Assembly: GCF_000993805.1 (NCBI RefSeq)
Contig: NZ_CP009961.1
Span: 986,714-1,050,713, forward strand
Length of the DNA stretch: 64,000 nucleotides
Direction of reading: 5' to 3'
DNA from: Thermofilum uzonense
GTDB taxonomy: Archaea; Thermoproteota; Thermoprotei; Thermofilales; Thermofilaceae
A program made the position numbers and the translations under genes. This document shows positions 33,874 through 43,904 of this stretch, one piece after another; position 1 is the stretch's first letter, and the number at the start of each line of letters is the position of its first letter. The notes below the pieces were generated by a model that made no database searches, had not been told where the DNA came from, and saw only the letters and a program-made list of their open reading frames with translations.

Positions 33874-34485
33874 TCAACGGACACATTGAATAATAAAAAG
33901 TTTTTCAAACAGCGAGATGTGCTTCGTTTTTACAACAAGGAGCCGTTTATAAAATTTCTTTAACTCTTGGATCAAAATTCGAAAATTTGACAAAGACGAG
34001 ACTAGAAAGACTAATGAACCATTTTTTATTAAGTGCTCCATGCTTTCCCTTGCAAGTCTAAGCGAAAACTCTATTCCATTCGCTCCCCCGCACCACATGG
34101 GCTCCTTCTCGTAATCGCATGGAAGATATGGAGGATTAGAGACTATTAGCTCGAAGCATTTCTTTCTAAAGACTGATACTGAGTCCGATACTAAGATGTC
34201 AACGTTTCCAATAGACTCTTCCCTTAGCCTTTTTATCAAGTTCATAGCCGCCCTGAGAGAGATATCACTACCAACAACATAGTCCGCCTTCTTAGCCAGA
34301 AGCCTTGTAAGGTAGCCGTTACCAAATCCTACTTCGAGAACTACATCTATAGGGCCGAGTTGTTCCAGGTAATCCGCCAGGAAAAAAGTGTCCTCTGATG
34401 GGGGATAAACCTCGCCCTCGTAAATGTATGCTATTAGAGACCCAGAAGCTTCCTGACCTCTGGATTCATGCGGTCCGGAGTCCAT
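33874..34485 (-). CDS. HemK/Mtq2-like class I methyltransferase
   Basis: 203 residues with SAM-binding EVGFGNGYLTRLLA, acidic loop GSDIS, and the NPPY-type motif VSNPPYLP used to methylate amide or amino nitrogen. Closest in style to archaeal Mtq2-like enzymes that methylate release factor Gln. The ATG at 34485 makes an unusual 52-base overlap with the preceding gene. The conserved part starts only at AYIYEGEVYPPSEDTF, directly after that gene's stop, where only ATA is available. Confidence 0.87.
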   Translation of the reverse strand: MDSGPHESRGQEASGSLIAYIYEGEVYPPSEDTFFLADYLEQLGPIDVVLEVGFGNGYLTRLLAKKADYVVGSDISLRAAMNLIKRLREESIGNVDILVSDSVSVFRKKCFELIVSNPPYLPCDYEKEPMWCGGANGIEFSLRLARESMEHLIKNGSLVFLVSSLSNFRILIQELKKFYKRLLVVKTKHISLFEKLFIIQCVR

Positions 34486-34739
34486 GGCGGGTCAAACACC
34501 AGGTCGACTTCTACTTCTTCGATGCCTGGAACCTTCTCTTTTACAACATCCTTAACCATTTCGACTAGAAAATAGGAGAGCGGGCACCCGACCGCGGTCA
34601 ACGTCATCCTGATTTTAACTTTTTTACCCTCGATTTCGACACCATATATGAGTCCTAAGTCCACAACGTTGAAGGGTATCTCTGGATCGTAAACCTCTTT
34701 CAGTGCCTCAATAACTGCCTCCTTAGTTATCGTACTCAT
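34434..34739 (-). CDS. MIP18/PaaD-type (DUF59) Fe-S assembly protein
   Basis: 101 residues with the family pattern DPEIPFNVVDLGLIYGVEI and the conserved Cys in TAVGCPLS. DUF59 proteins help mature Fe-S proteins in the cytosol. It overlaps the XPF gene by 17 bases and the methyltransferase by 52, so the three are probably co-transcribed. A carrier of the Mrp family is also encoded in this window. Confidence 0.9.
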   Translation of the reverse strand: MSTITKEAVIEALKEVYDPEIPFNVVDLGLIYGVEIEGKKVKIRMTLTAVGCPLSYFLVEMVKDVVKEKVPGIEEVEVDLVFDPPWTPDRMNPEVRKLLGL

Positions 34740-35448
34740 TATATCCCCTTGTCATATCCGAGCCTGAGTTAATAGGCTTTTCGCTCTCCGATAAGGTCTT
34801 GGCCGAGACATAAATGGTATCTAGAACCGCGAGAATCTTCTGGATCTTTTTTGGACCTAGTCCAGGCACCTTCCTCAACTCGGCTGCGGTTGCTGTAAAA
34901 AACTTCCTTGGAGTTTTAAACTCGCTTAGTATCCTCTCTGCCAGCTCGTGGCTTATGCCGGGTAAGGAGGCAATCAGGTTTATCTGAGCCACAGGTATGC
35001 TCGTATTCACTTTTACGATTCTTTTAACCGGAGGGACATAATGAGAACCCTTCCTCTCGACACGCTTAGAAGTTATGTAGATGAAGAGTGCTGTTTCGTG
35101 AGGACCCCCCGTCGTTATCACTGAAACACCTCTCTCAGCTAAAGCTAGTATGGCTCCGTAAGCCTGATTAAGTGAAATACCCCGGTATTTTGTCTCTTGA
35201 GATAGAGAGCCTTCAACAATGATTAAGGGGATAGGATAAGCCTGTTTGAGATATCTTGACTGCTCAAATATCCTCTTGTCTAATATTGAGTCTAGGAAGT
35301 CTCCAGCTGTTTTCCGTTCAATCCCATAGGTTCCAGATATATCGTAGTCGGCGATGTCAAGCCTCTTAAACTCGAATCTTACACCTAGCCTTGCAAGCTC
35401 TGGTATTACAGGCGACCTCCTCTCTCGGTCATCTATGATAACCTCCAT
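34723..35448 (-). CDS. xpf: XPF-type structure-specific endonuclease
   Basis: 241 residues: ERCC4 nuclease domain with DDRERRSPV and the catalytic GIERKTAGDFLDSI, then a tandem helix-hairpin-helix domain (LIASLPGISHELAERIL and LRKVPGLGPKKIQKIL). This is the short crenarchaeal XPF without a helicase domain; it works as a dimer, normally with PCNA, cutting branched DNA. A C-terminal PCNA-binding box is not evident. Confidence 0.93.
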   Translation of the reverse strand: MEVIIDDRERRSPVIPELARLGVRFEFKRLDIADYDISGTYGIERKTAGDFLDSILDKRIFEQSRYLKQAYPIPLIIVEGSLSQETKYRGISLNQAYGAILALAERGVSVITTGGPHETALFIYITSKRVERKGSHYVPPVKRIVKVNTSIPVAQINLIASLPGISHELAERILSEFKTPRKFFTATAAELRKVPGLGPKKIQKILAVLDTIYVSAKTLSESEKPINSGSDMTRGYNEYDN

Positions 35449-35474
35449 GTTCGTATCATCTGATATTCACAGAT

Positions 35475-37385
35475 TTATTTCTGACCTTTTTTCCTCAAAT
35501 ATCGAGAAAAAGTCCTCCTATGATTAGTTCTATTCCGTGAATTTTTACGGGACTTATCCTCAGACGCCTGTCTGTAGACCTCAGCTATAACTGGTAGAAG
35601 CTTCTCGGAAACATAATCGATCTTCGAGGCCAGGTTCTCGTAGTATTCTAAGAACAGTTGCTTCATTTCGTCGACAACTTCTGACGAATCTCTCTCACCG
35701 GTCGCTATGCGTGCAAGCTGGGCCTCCATTCTCCCTCTTATCTCAGGTAAAACAAGCCTCGGCTCCACCTCGAGAAGCGATACAATAAGCGTTCTGCCCA
35801 GTGGAGTTGGAATACACCTTTTCTGACGCACAACGAAGTACTTCCTCTCGATATTGGTGTGTATATGATCCTGCATCGTAGCATCCGTGCCAATACCGTA
35901 CCGCTTCATGAGGGCGAGGAGCTCGCTTTCACTCAGATAGGGTGGTGGCTGCGTGGTCCTCTCTTCCAGCTTTATGTTCCTCACGTCCAGCACATCGCCT
36001 TCAACTAGGTAGGGGAGAGGCTTCTCCTCGGGCTTCGCATAGGGGTAAACATAGTAGAACCCCGGGTAGACTATACGTCTACCTTCAGCTTGGAGCTCGA
36101 CACCAGCCAAGCTCACCAAGATCTTCTGCCTTTCGACTTGGGCCTTCTCGCTAAGTGTCGCGATAAAGTGGCGTGCAACGAGCTCGTATATGAGCCAGGC
36201 TTTAGAGCCCATGTGTCTCTCCAGTTGTGTTCTCGTAGCCGCTCTTGTAGGATGTATAGGTGGATGAGCCTTGTCATCCTCCCTCCCATGCGTAGGAGTA
36301 AAACCTTTTGTGAGGAGCTTAGACACATACCAACCTGCATCTTCCCAGTTCGTGAACATGCTGGCTAAAGTGTTGAGATTCAAGGTTGGAGGATATATTG
36401 TGGTCTCAGTTCTCGGATAGGATATGTAGCCGTACTGATAGAGCTTTTCAGCTATTGCCAAAGCCTCCTTAGGCCTTATATTGAGGAAGGATGATGCACG
36501 ACTCTCGAAGTCGATGGTATTCAAAGGAATAGGAGGGTTAACGTCCACTATAACCGCTTCAGCACTAGTGACTGCAGCATGTTTTACCTCCTTAAGCTTC
36601 TCGTATATTTTTATCGCTTTCTCCTTATCTTCACCTAGATTTACCGATGCCGAGAATATCTCACCGTCAACCTCAAGCTCTGCAATGAGAACATAGTACT
36701 TCTTCTTTTTATACTGTTCACGTTCTAGTTCCCGCTTGACAACAAGATAAAGGACTGGCGTTTGACAAGGTCCATAACTCAGAAACTTTCCGGAAGGTAG
36801 TTGGGACTTACGCCTCTGGACTGATAGTGTGAGGAGGCGGGTAAACGAGGCACCGATTGTCAAATCAAGCATCATCCTAGCGAAGACTTTTTTTGCCCAG
36901 AGCTCGTTGGGGGCTCGCGGCTTGTTTACAGCCGCCAAAATATCACTTTTTGTGACTGCCGAAAACCAGACTCGTTTAAACTCAAGTGATGGGTTGACCT
37001 GGCTCATTATTTTTATGACCTCGAAGGCTATCCCTTCTCCCTCGACATCGGCATCGAGTGCTAAGATAACGGTGGATGTCTGATTTGCTAACGTTTTTAA
37101 GGCCTTGACGTACTTGTAAGAGCCTTCACGCACCACCCAGATCGGGTTCACAAAAAAGAGTTGTTTTGGCTCGACCGAGTCCCATTTGTTGTACTCGCGG
37201 GGAAAGTCAAAGTCTAAGACATGCCCAACTAGTCCTATTGAGAGGTAATCTCCACCCTTATAGCGGAACAAAAAAGCCTTAACACCATCTACGTAAACTG
37301 TTTTGTAACCCGTCTCGGCTAAATAACGTGCAAAAGCGAGGGCAACAGCAGGCTTTTCAGCAACAATAACGGCATCGTAGGGCAT
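35475..37385 (-). CDS. topA: DNA topoisomerase IA (topoisomerase III-like)
   Basis: 636 residues: Toprim domain with EKPAVA and DADVEGEGIAFEVI, the active-site tyrosine in GYISYPRTETT (about residue 324), and SYGPCQTPVLYLVVKR. No helicase domain, so not reverse gyrase, and no clear C-terminal zinc fingers. It relaxes or decatenates single-strand-containing DNA. The basic tail (RKNSRNRTNHRRTFSRYLRK) may bind DNA. Adjacent to the PhoH-like gene with 5 bases between. Confidence 0.93.
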   Translation of the reverse strand: MPYDAVIVAEKPAVALAFARYLAETGYKTVYVDGVKAFLFRYKGGDYLSIGLVGHVLDFDFPREYNKWDSVEPKQLFFVNPIWVVREGSYKYVKALKTLANQTSTVILALDADVEGEGIAFEVIKIMSQVNPSLEFKRVWFSAVTKSDILAAVNKPRAPNELWAKKVFARMMLDLTIGASFTRLLTLSVQRRKSQLPSGKFLSYGPCQTPVLYLVVKRELEREQYKKKKYYVLIAELEVDGEIFSASVNLGEDKEKAIKIYEKLKEVKHAAVTSAEAVIVDVNPPIPLNTIDFESRASSFLNIRPKEALAIAEKLYQYGYISYPRTETTIYPPTLNLNTLASMFTNWEDAGWYVSKLLTKGFTPTHGREDDKAHPPIHPTRAATRTQLERHMGSKAWLIYELVARHFIATLSEKAQVERQKILVSLAGVELQAEGRRIVYPGFYYVYPYAKPEEKPLPYLVEGDVLDVRNIKLEERTTQPPPYLSESELLALMKRYGIGTDATMQDHIHTNIERKYFVVRQKRCIPTPLGRTLIVSLLEVEPRLVLPEIRGRMEAQLARIATGERDSSEVVDEMKQLFLEYYENLASKIDYVSEKLLPVIAEVYRQASEDKSRKNSRNRTNHRRTFSRYLRKKGQK

Positions 37386-37390
37386 TAAGG

Positions 37391-38530
37391 CTACTTCCTC
37401 TTTTTCTCCTCCGTCTTAGGGGGCTCGGCGTGCCTTCCTCTTACCCCTATCCCAAGCATCCTCTTTAGTCCATCGTCCAGGAAACGCACGTAAGCGCCGC
37501 TTTTGCCCACAAAGGCTCCGTACTCGTCTGGGTTGACGTATACCTCCAGTTCGCCCCCAGCTAGCTCCACCTTTACGATGTGCTTGTGTATCCAACCCAC
37601 AGGGTGGATGGCCTTAACTATACTTGATAGGTCGTTGGTGAGCTCGATAGCTCTTATCTGTACCCCGGCTTCTTCCTGTGCTTTATTTATCCTCTCACCC
37701 TTCCTCCCGATCAACCTACTCAGGGAGTTTTCCTTTACTATTACAAGTACATCAGGAGAAGTCTTACAGGAGTATTTCTCCTTAAGATCGTGAAGCCATA
37801 CGACGCTAATTATATCCGCATCAGGTGCATGAGACAATAGAATACTTTTAACCCTAACCTCCTCCTCTCTTAGTTGGCGTCTCCTAAGTCTCGTCTCTAG
37901 TGCAAGCCTGAACCCTCTCTTTGAACCCGGCCTCACAATGTCTTCCACTCCGAAATCGATTACAAGTGCCCTCTCCTCTCCTAGAAGCAGCTCCCTGGCT
38001 ATAATAGCAGTATTGCGTTCATTCCCGGTTAAAATTTGAAGAACAGGATCCCCTGCTATAACTAGCTTAGAGTTAGAGCCCATCCGGATTAGGGCCTCTG
38101 GAAGTATCGAGGAATCAAGAAACTGGACGTCGTCTAGAAAGACAAGGGTATCGTCGAAGGTTCTACCTGTCAGAAAGCCTGGATCAATGAAAATGAGCCT
38201 CCCGCTGGATACGAGATCCTGTAGGCTTTTTTCGTCAACATGACCAGTAACTATGTCATAGAGATAAGATGAGGCCAGCTCATAGTAGAGCTTTCCAAGC
38301 TCAACCGAGTTGAATACACGGTATTGCAGTAAGCTAACTAAAGGTCTTGCAACGACTACACGCTTAAACTTCCCTTCGAGGAGCGCGTTAACGGCGTATA
38401 GAAGCACTACAAAGCTCTTCCCAGTGCCGCTTGGGCCAAAAACACCTAGGAGGTCGACTTCCCTATTATCTAATGCATTGTAGAGGAGCTTCTGTTTCTG
38501 AGTCGCGGGCTGAAACTCCTTCACAGACAT
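37391..38530 (-). CDS. PhoH-like ATPase fused to KH RNA-binding domains
   Basis: 379 residues. The N-terminal half is a PhoH-type ATPase: GPSGTGKSFV, VVARPLVS, LVFLDDVQFLD. After about residue 235 come two KH-like motifs, RLIGRKGERINKA and GAFVGKSGAYVRFL, each with the GxxG loop. This suggests an ATP-driven RNA-binding protein. Function is unknown. The neighbours (topoisomerase, XPF) are nucleic-acid genes. Confidence 0.85.
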   Translation of the reverse strand: MSVKEFQPATQKQKLLYNALDNREVDLLGVFGPSGTGKSFVVLLYAVNALLEGKFKRVVVARPLVSLLQYRVFNSVELGKLYYELASSYLYDIVTGHVDEKSLQDLVSSGRLIFIDPGFLTGRTFDDTLVFLDDVQFLDSSILPEALIRMGSNSKLVIAGDPVLQILTGNERNTAIIARELLLGEERALVIDFGVEDIVRPGSKRGFRLALETRLRRRQLREEEVRVKSILLSHAPDADIISVVWLHDLKEKYSCKTSPDVLVIVKENSLSRLIGRKGERINKAQEEAGVQIRAIELTNDLSSIVKAIHPVGWIHKHIVKVELAGGELEVYVNPDEYGAFVGKSGAYVRFLDDGLKRMLGIGVRGRHAEPPKTEEKKRK

Positions 38531-38646
38531 CTCAGATCCTTCTGGAAAAAAACACCCCAGCTTTTAAAAATATGTTCTTATCTCAACCGTGACAAGGCCC
38601 GCTTAGAGCACATCCCTCTTTGATCTCAAATTAAACGAAAAGTAAA

Positions 38647-38655
38647 GATATAAAC
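38647..38655 (+). promoter_or_regulatory. TATA-like box for the endonuclease IV-like gene
   Basis: GATATAAAC lies 33-41 bases before the ATG at 38688. Confidence 0.35.
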
Positions 38656-38687
38656 GCGATAAACGCTAACATTCCATTGGTATATTC

Positions 38688-39575
38688 ATGGTTATTTGGA
38701 GGCCTGAGCGTGTGTATTTCGGCCCGGCAGGCATGCCGACGACTGTAAAGAAGGGAGGTGTTATAGAGGGTATCGCTGAAGTTAAAAGGCTTGGTCTCGA
38801 CGCGATGGAGATAGAGTTTGTAAGGAAGATATTCCTTAACGAGAAGAGCGCACTAGACGTTAAAAGTGCTGCTACACAACTAGGAGTCGTCCTGACCGTA
38901 CATGCCCCTTATTATGTAAACCTTAACAGTGATGACGAGGGCAAGGTTAAGGCCAGTATCGAGCGCGTCGTTGAGTCTGCCAGGATAGGTTACAAAGCTG
39001 GGGCATGGAGCGTTTGTTTTCATGCAGGATACTATGGCAACCTAGATAATAAGAAAACGCATGAAGTGATGAAGGAGAGAGTGAAGGTAATTGTTAAGAC
39101 ATTGAAAGATGAGGGGATCGAGATATGGGTTAGACCAGAGACAACCGGAAAGCCCTCACAGTACGGCTCTCTCGAAGAAATACTTGATCTGAGCCTGGAG
39201 CTCGAGATGGTTCTACCCGTGGTTGACTTTGCACACCTTCACGCGCGTGGAAAGGGAGCCTTTAAACAGTACCAGGATATTACCCGAATACTGGAACTTA
39301 TCGAGGAGAAGCTTGGGAGAGAAGGATTAGAGAACATGCATATACATGTCTCGGGAATAGAGTACGGTGAAAAGGGTGAAATCAGGCATCTCAACCTTCA
39401 AGAAGCCGATCTGGATTACAAGCTGCTCGTTAAAGCCCTTAAAGAATTTAATGTAAAGGGGGTTATCATATCTGAAAGCCCAAACCTTGAAGGCGATGCT
39501 ATCCTGCTACGAGATCTCTTTTATGGGTCTTCAAGGAAACGCAAGTCAAGGAAAAGAGAGTCTCTTAATGAGTAG
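38688..39575 (+). CDS. nfo: Endonuclease IV-like AP endonuclease (TIM barrel)
   Basis: 295 residues. Metal ligands are in the right order: HAPYYVNL, CFHAGYY, RPETTGK, DFAHLHARG, HIHVSG and ISESP. Endonuclease IV nicks DNA at abasic sites. The basic end (SSRKRKSRKRE) overlaps the convergent Dph2 gene by 55 bases, an unusually long overlap. ATG 38688 follows a TATA-like box. Confidence 0.9.
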   Translation: MVIWRPERVYFGPAGMPTTVKKGGVIEGIAEVKRLGLDAMEIEFVRKIFLNEKSALDVKSAATQLGVVLTVHAPYYVNLNSDDEGKVKASIERVVESARIGYKAGAWSVCFHAGYYGNLDNKKTHEVMKERVKVIVKTLKDEGIEIWVRPETTGKPSQYGSLEEILDLSLELEMVLPVVDFAHLHARGKGAFKQYQDITRILELIEEKLGREGLENMHIHVSGIEYGEKGEIRHLNLQEADLDYKLLVKALKEFNVKGVIISESPNLEGDAILLRDLFYGSSRKRKSRKRESLNE

Positions 39576-40546
39576 CCCTCTAGAGAGCCCTGTAAAACAT
39601 ATTTTAATTCTCCGATATTCAGTGAGGGGCCTGGAAAAATCTCGGGATCATCTATAACCAGTCGGGGACAAGCTGTATTGATATATGCGTCGAATACACC
39701 AAGGTTTTCAATCTTCTCCCTAGACAGGTCGTTGAAAACAGCTATGATCGCTTTCCTGCCTCTCCGTTTTAACGCCTCTTTAACCCTCATCGCTATTTCC
39801 ATCCTCTTCTGTCCCGGCTTCACCGAGACTATCAACAGGAAACTTGATGCATCCATGGCCCTGGAGAGTGCGTAGAGCCTGGAAGCTAGAACACTCTTCA
39901 ACTCTACCCGCCTGTAGACCCCCGTGTAGGGGTCAAGCCCCCAGGTGGGCAGGCCTGACCAGATGGCTGCTCCTAACGCGTGGAAAGACCCGCCTGCAAC
40001 AACCACTATCGCATCGCTTTTACCTGTACCAAGAGAAGAATAGTCACAACCCACCACGAGCCCCTCAAAACCCGCGTAACGTCCAGTTTCAACGGTGAAC
40101 CCACGTTTTCTAGCAGTTTCCTTCAGGCTGGTGAGCCATGTGATATGCTGTATCGTCGTGGCAAGCCCTATGGACTTTACACCGTTCCTCTCCAGCTCAT
40201 CCAATAGCTTTTCAAATACGTGTGTAGGATCAACTATAGAATAAGCTGGGATGAATAGTATGGGAGGGTTTTCCGGAGGCTTAAACCATACGGGACCGTG
40301 ATGACCTATGTGTATAATACCGTCAGCCCCTACAGACTTGGCCTCATCTAACGCTAGGTCGCAGCCTCCCCAGGTATGATCAGCTGATAAGAGTGCACTC
40401 ATACCTAGACTCTCGAGATAGTCAATGACTCCTAGAGCAACGCTCTTGAGGCCGTCTGGGGCTTGTACCAGGATTCTCCTTAGAGTGTTTCTTTTAACCC
40501 ATCTCTCTATTTCTCTTTCATCAATCTCGTAGCCGTTTACATTCAT
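39521..40546 (-). CDS. dph2: Diphthamide synthase Dph2-type (ACP-transferring) enzyme
   Basis: 341 residues with the three Cys of the unusual radical-SAM 4Fe-4S site: WGGCDLA, VVGCDYS and NTACPRL. It starts making diphthamide on elongation factor 2 by adding a 3-amino-3-carboxypropyl group from SAM to His. The N-terminal APDGLK motif is typical. It lies 13 bases behind the radical SAM gene. Confidence 0.93.
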   Translation of the reverse strand: MNVNGYEIDEREIERWVKRNTLRRILVQAPDGLKSVALGVIDYLESLGMSALLSADHTWGGCDLALDEAKSVGADGIIHIGHHGPVWFKPPENPPILFIPAYSIVDPTHVFEKLLDELERNGVKSIGLATTIQHITWLTSLKETARKRGFTVETGRYAGFEGLVVGCDYSSLGTGKSDAIVVVAGGSFHALGAAIWSGLPTWGLDPYTGVYRRVELKSVLASRLYALSRAMDASSFLLIVSVKPGQKRMEIAMRVKEALKRRGRKAIIAVFNDLSREKIENLGVFDAYINTACPRLVIDDPEIFPGPSLNIGELKYVLQGSLEGYSLRDSLFLDLRFLEDP

Positions 40547-40558
40547 CGTGAACCGCCC

Positions 40559-41668
40559 TTAACTGACTGGTCGCCAGCAAATGCCCAGCTCATCGGCATA
40601 TCTATACGCCTCTTCTAGCTCTTCAGCGCTTGGCCTCCTGGCTATCTCGGGCCACCTGTTAGGCTCGCGCGCGACTAAATGGTCGGGCCGGTACTGTTCC
40701 ATGAGATTGACGAGAGAGCGGGGGCAATTCTTGGATATCCATTCTAGAACCGGTCTCGTACAGCATTTTACGTGACCGGGAAGTACTAGGTGTCTAATGA
40801 TGATGTCTCCTCCCCTGTCACAGACATACTTGATGTTTCTCGTTACAACTTCAAAGTATCTTGGCACTCGTGAAAGTCTACGGGCACACTCGTTATTTCC
40901 GTACTTGAGGTCTGGAAGCCATATGTCTATCAAGTCGTATAATATCTCTAGCAGCTCCATGGTCATGTACATATTCGAGTTCCAAAGCAAGGGGACGTCT
41001 ACGTCCATGTATTTTAGCGACTCTACAATTACGTGAGCCTGCTGGTCTGGATTCCCCCCCACGTAATTGATGTTCCTAGCCCCCCGTAGATAGAGTTGAA
41101 CCGCGATCTCAGCAAGCTCCTCCGGCGAAACCTCAACACCATTCTCGGGCTTCGTCGAGATATCCCAATTCTGGCAGAAAACACACTTGAAGCTGCAGCC
41201 CGTGAAGAATATCGTCCCCGAAGGGACCAAGGGGGCCTCTTCACCCATGTGGAGGAAGGCGGAGGCCACTCTAACCCTTGAGTCAAGCCCGCAAACCCCT
41301 TTCATGCCGGAGGCCCTATCTACTCCGCAACGCCACTCACAGAGGTGACACTTAGCTATAATTCTTCTCAGTATTTCAATCTTTAAGTCCAGGTAGGATT
41401 TCTCGGGGGTCTTCGACGACAACTCAACTTTTCTATCGAGAAGATCAAGGTATTCTTCTTGAAACTCTTTAGAGACGAGCTGATGAACTTCGTAGAGCTC
41501 TTCTAAAGTCATCCTAAGTTCAAAATCCGCCTTAACCCTCTTCGCTACACGATATTTTGCAGGTCTCTCCCCCTTCAAGACCGCGTAGTAGTGGCTTAGC
41601 CTGTGCCTAACTTCCTCGTTTAGCCATACAGTAAACGCGTCGGGCCGTAGATACTCGACTAGACCCAT
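40559..41668 (-). CDS. Radical SAM protein, PFL-activase-like (AmmeMemoRadiSam-related)
   Basis: 369 residues. A Cys-rich front (CHLCEWRCGVDR and GVCGLDS) precedes the radical SAM motif CSFKCVFCQNW and the SAM-binding NYVGGNPDQQAH. Related proteins are annotated as pyruvate-formate-lyase activases but serve unknown roles in archaea. No glycyl-radical enzyme is encoded nearby, so that function is unlikely. Confidence 0.88.
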   Translation of the reverse strand: MGLVEYLRPDAFTVWLNEEVRHRLSHYYAVLKGERPAKYRVAKRVKADFELRMTLEELYEVHQLVSKEFQEEYLDLLDRKVELSSKTPEKSYLDLKIEILRRIIAKCHLCEWRCGVDRASGMKGVCGLDSRVRVASAFLHMGEEAPLVPSGTIFFTGCSFKCVFCQNWDISTKPENGVEVSPEELAEIAVQLYLRGARNINYVGGNPDQQAHVIVESLKYMDVDVPLLWNSNMYMTMELLEILYDLIDIWLPDLKYGNNECARRLSRVPRYFEVVTRNIKYVCDRGGDIIIRHLVLPGHVKCCTRPVLEWISKNCPRSLVNLMEQYRPDHLVAREPNRWPEIARRPSAEELEEAYRYADELGICWRPVS

Positions 41669-41847
41669 TTCAAGGAATAGTGGATATCTTAGTATAAAAG
41701 GTTAAGTCGTGGAGCCTTGAAGCGGCATCGTGAGCTTTTTGCCACCTGACCTTTCCTTACGATTATGATGGAGCATTCAACAAGGAATTTTTAAACTATC
41801 ACAGGAGCTGCAAGCACATAAGCCCTTAAAACTAGGAAAGGTTTTAT

Positions 41848-42365
41848 CCCTCCAGGAGGCCTTCAAGCATGCTCCTTTGCTCCTCGAGCTTCCTGAGCAT
41901 CGCATCAATATCGTTGAGTGTCTTCCTGTATTCTGGGAGGATGCCCGCGTAGATCCTTAGAGGGGCGATGCGTGTCCGTCGAATGTTCACCTCCTCGACC
42001 GCCTCGCTTAGCGCCTGGTACGCCCTCCTCGCGTGGTCCACCTGCCAGGCCTGCATAGCCCTGGACCCCCCCCGGGTTAATGTTGAGGCCACCGGCGAGG
42101 GACAACGCCCGGCTGTAAGCGTCCAACGCCTCCCTGTACCCCCGGTACGGCCTCGAGATAAACGCGGACATAAACGCATGCTTGAACATCGCCCACAAGG
42201 CAGGATACACCCCGCCAGCAACAAGCAAGATCGAAGCCTTCATACCGACACACCAAGGAGTCACACCACTCAACGAGAAGAAAGACAAGATACGGCCACC
42301 AGGCCGGAAACAATAACTCCTAGAAGGGGTAACCCGGGAGCCGCCCCCTAGTGGCGCAGGGCGGC
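41848..42365 (+). mobile_element. Copy C: internally deleted, non-autonomous derivative of the TnpB element
   Basis: The left ~290 bases match 190-480 and the right ~227 match 2948-3165, with the same deletion point as copy B. It follows TTAT and ends with a perfect hairpin (42340-42365). The passenger frame carries the same C-run shift as the long copy (C-run at 42066-42073). It lies between genes and interrupts nothing obvious. The presumptive guide sequence after it starts AATAATTAAGGC. Its flanks (41669-41847 and 42366-42423) hold only promoter-like AT-rich DNA. Confidence 0.75.
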
Positions 42366-42381
42366 AATAATTAAGGCTTAG

Positions 42382-43110
<729 letters not shown>

Positions 43111-43194
43111 AAGGCTCATCACCTAGCCCTGTTCCTCACCTCTCAGAACCCGAGTTTTTAATCATAGCCCATTGATACCAACCCGTTGAAGTTA

Positions 43195-43734
43195 TTATTG
43201 TTTCGCCCTCCTCCTCGGGAGCTCGAACTCTATCTTCTCGTATCCGTATATTTTCTCCCCCTCCTCCAGATGAACAGACAGAACATTGGGACTGATAATG
43301 ATCACATCCCCGGACATCTGAACGTTGACTATCTTTGAGCCAGGTGGGAAGACCCAGTAGGCGGTTATAGGGTATTCTGCGGTCTCGTTCTCGTAGAGGT
43401 TCTCGTAATAATTTAAGCCCTGTAGTGGTTTACCCTTGAAGAATATAAAGTAAGTTATGAAGACCTCGTCGGGAGATCCCTTGAAGCCTACATCAACCGC
43501 TCTCACGCGAGGCTTTACTCTTTCACCATTAATTATGACTTCTTCCTCGTCAAGGAAATCCTGCATCACCGCTGCTAACCTTTTCAGTTCTTTCTCAAGT
43601 TCTTCTTCATCTTCGACGAGAACCGAGTAGTACGACTCGGGGTCAAAATACTCGAAGATCAGTGATTGGTAGACTTCAAGTTTGCTTGTCACATGGAAGA
43701 AACCCATAGCGCTTAAAGGTTGCAGTTGCTCCAT
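43195..43734 (-). CDS. Conserved-looking protein of unknown function
   Basis: 179 residues, acidic, no membrane segments: a helical region around 40-65 (EDEEELEKELKRLAAVM) followed by a beta-rich domain with aromatic residues (LNYYENLYENE, AYWVFPPGSK). I do not recognise the family. It stands alone between tpiA and the nucleotidyltransferase, with its own promoter region. Confidence 0.65.
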   Translation of the reverse strand: MEQLQPLSAMGFFHVTSKLEVYQSLIFEYFDPESYYSVLVEDEEELEKELKRLAAVMQDFLDEEEVIINGERVKPRVRAVDVGFKGSPDEVFITYFIFFKGKPLQGLNYYENLYENETAEYPITAYWVFPPGSKIVNVQMSGDVIIISPNVLSVHLEEGEKIYGYEKIEFELPRRRAKQ

Positions 43735-43904
43735 TTTCTACAAGAAAAAAGCATTCCTGATATATTTTTTCATTTTAAGCCAGTCCAGAGGAGTAGGCTT
43801 CATTATACAATGAGAAGTTGGCTTTAAAGAGACATATATCTCGAGCACATGGATATAACAAAAGTAAAATAAGCATGCCTAATTTGATAAATATTTAGAG
43901 TTTG

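Noticed and set aside
36090-36368. Plus-strand frames opposite the topoisomerase
   Set aside because: Shadow frames of a strongly supported gene.
41905-42351. Several 100+ residue frames across copy C
   Set aside because: They combine antisense passenger and tnpB-tail sequence across the deletion junction; not independent genes.
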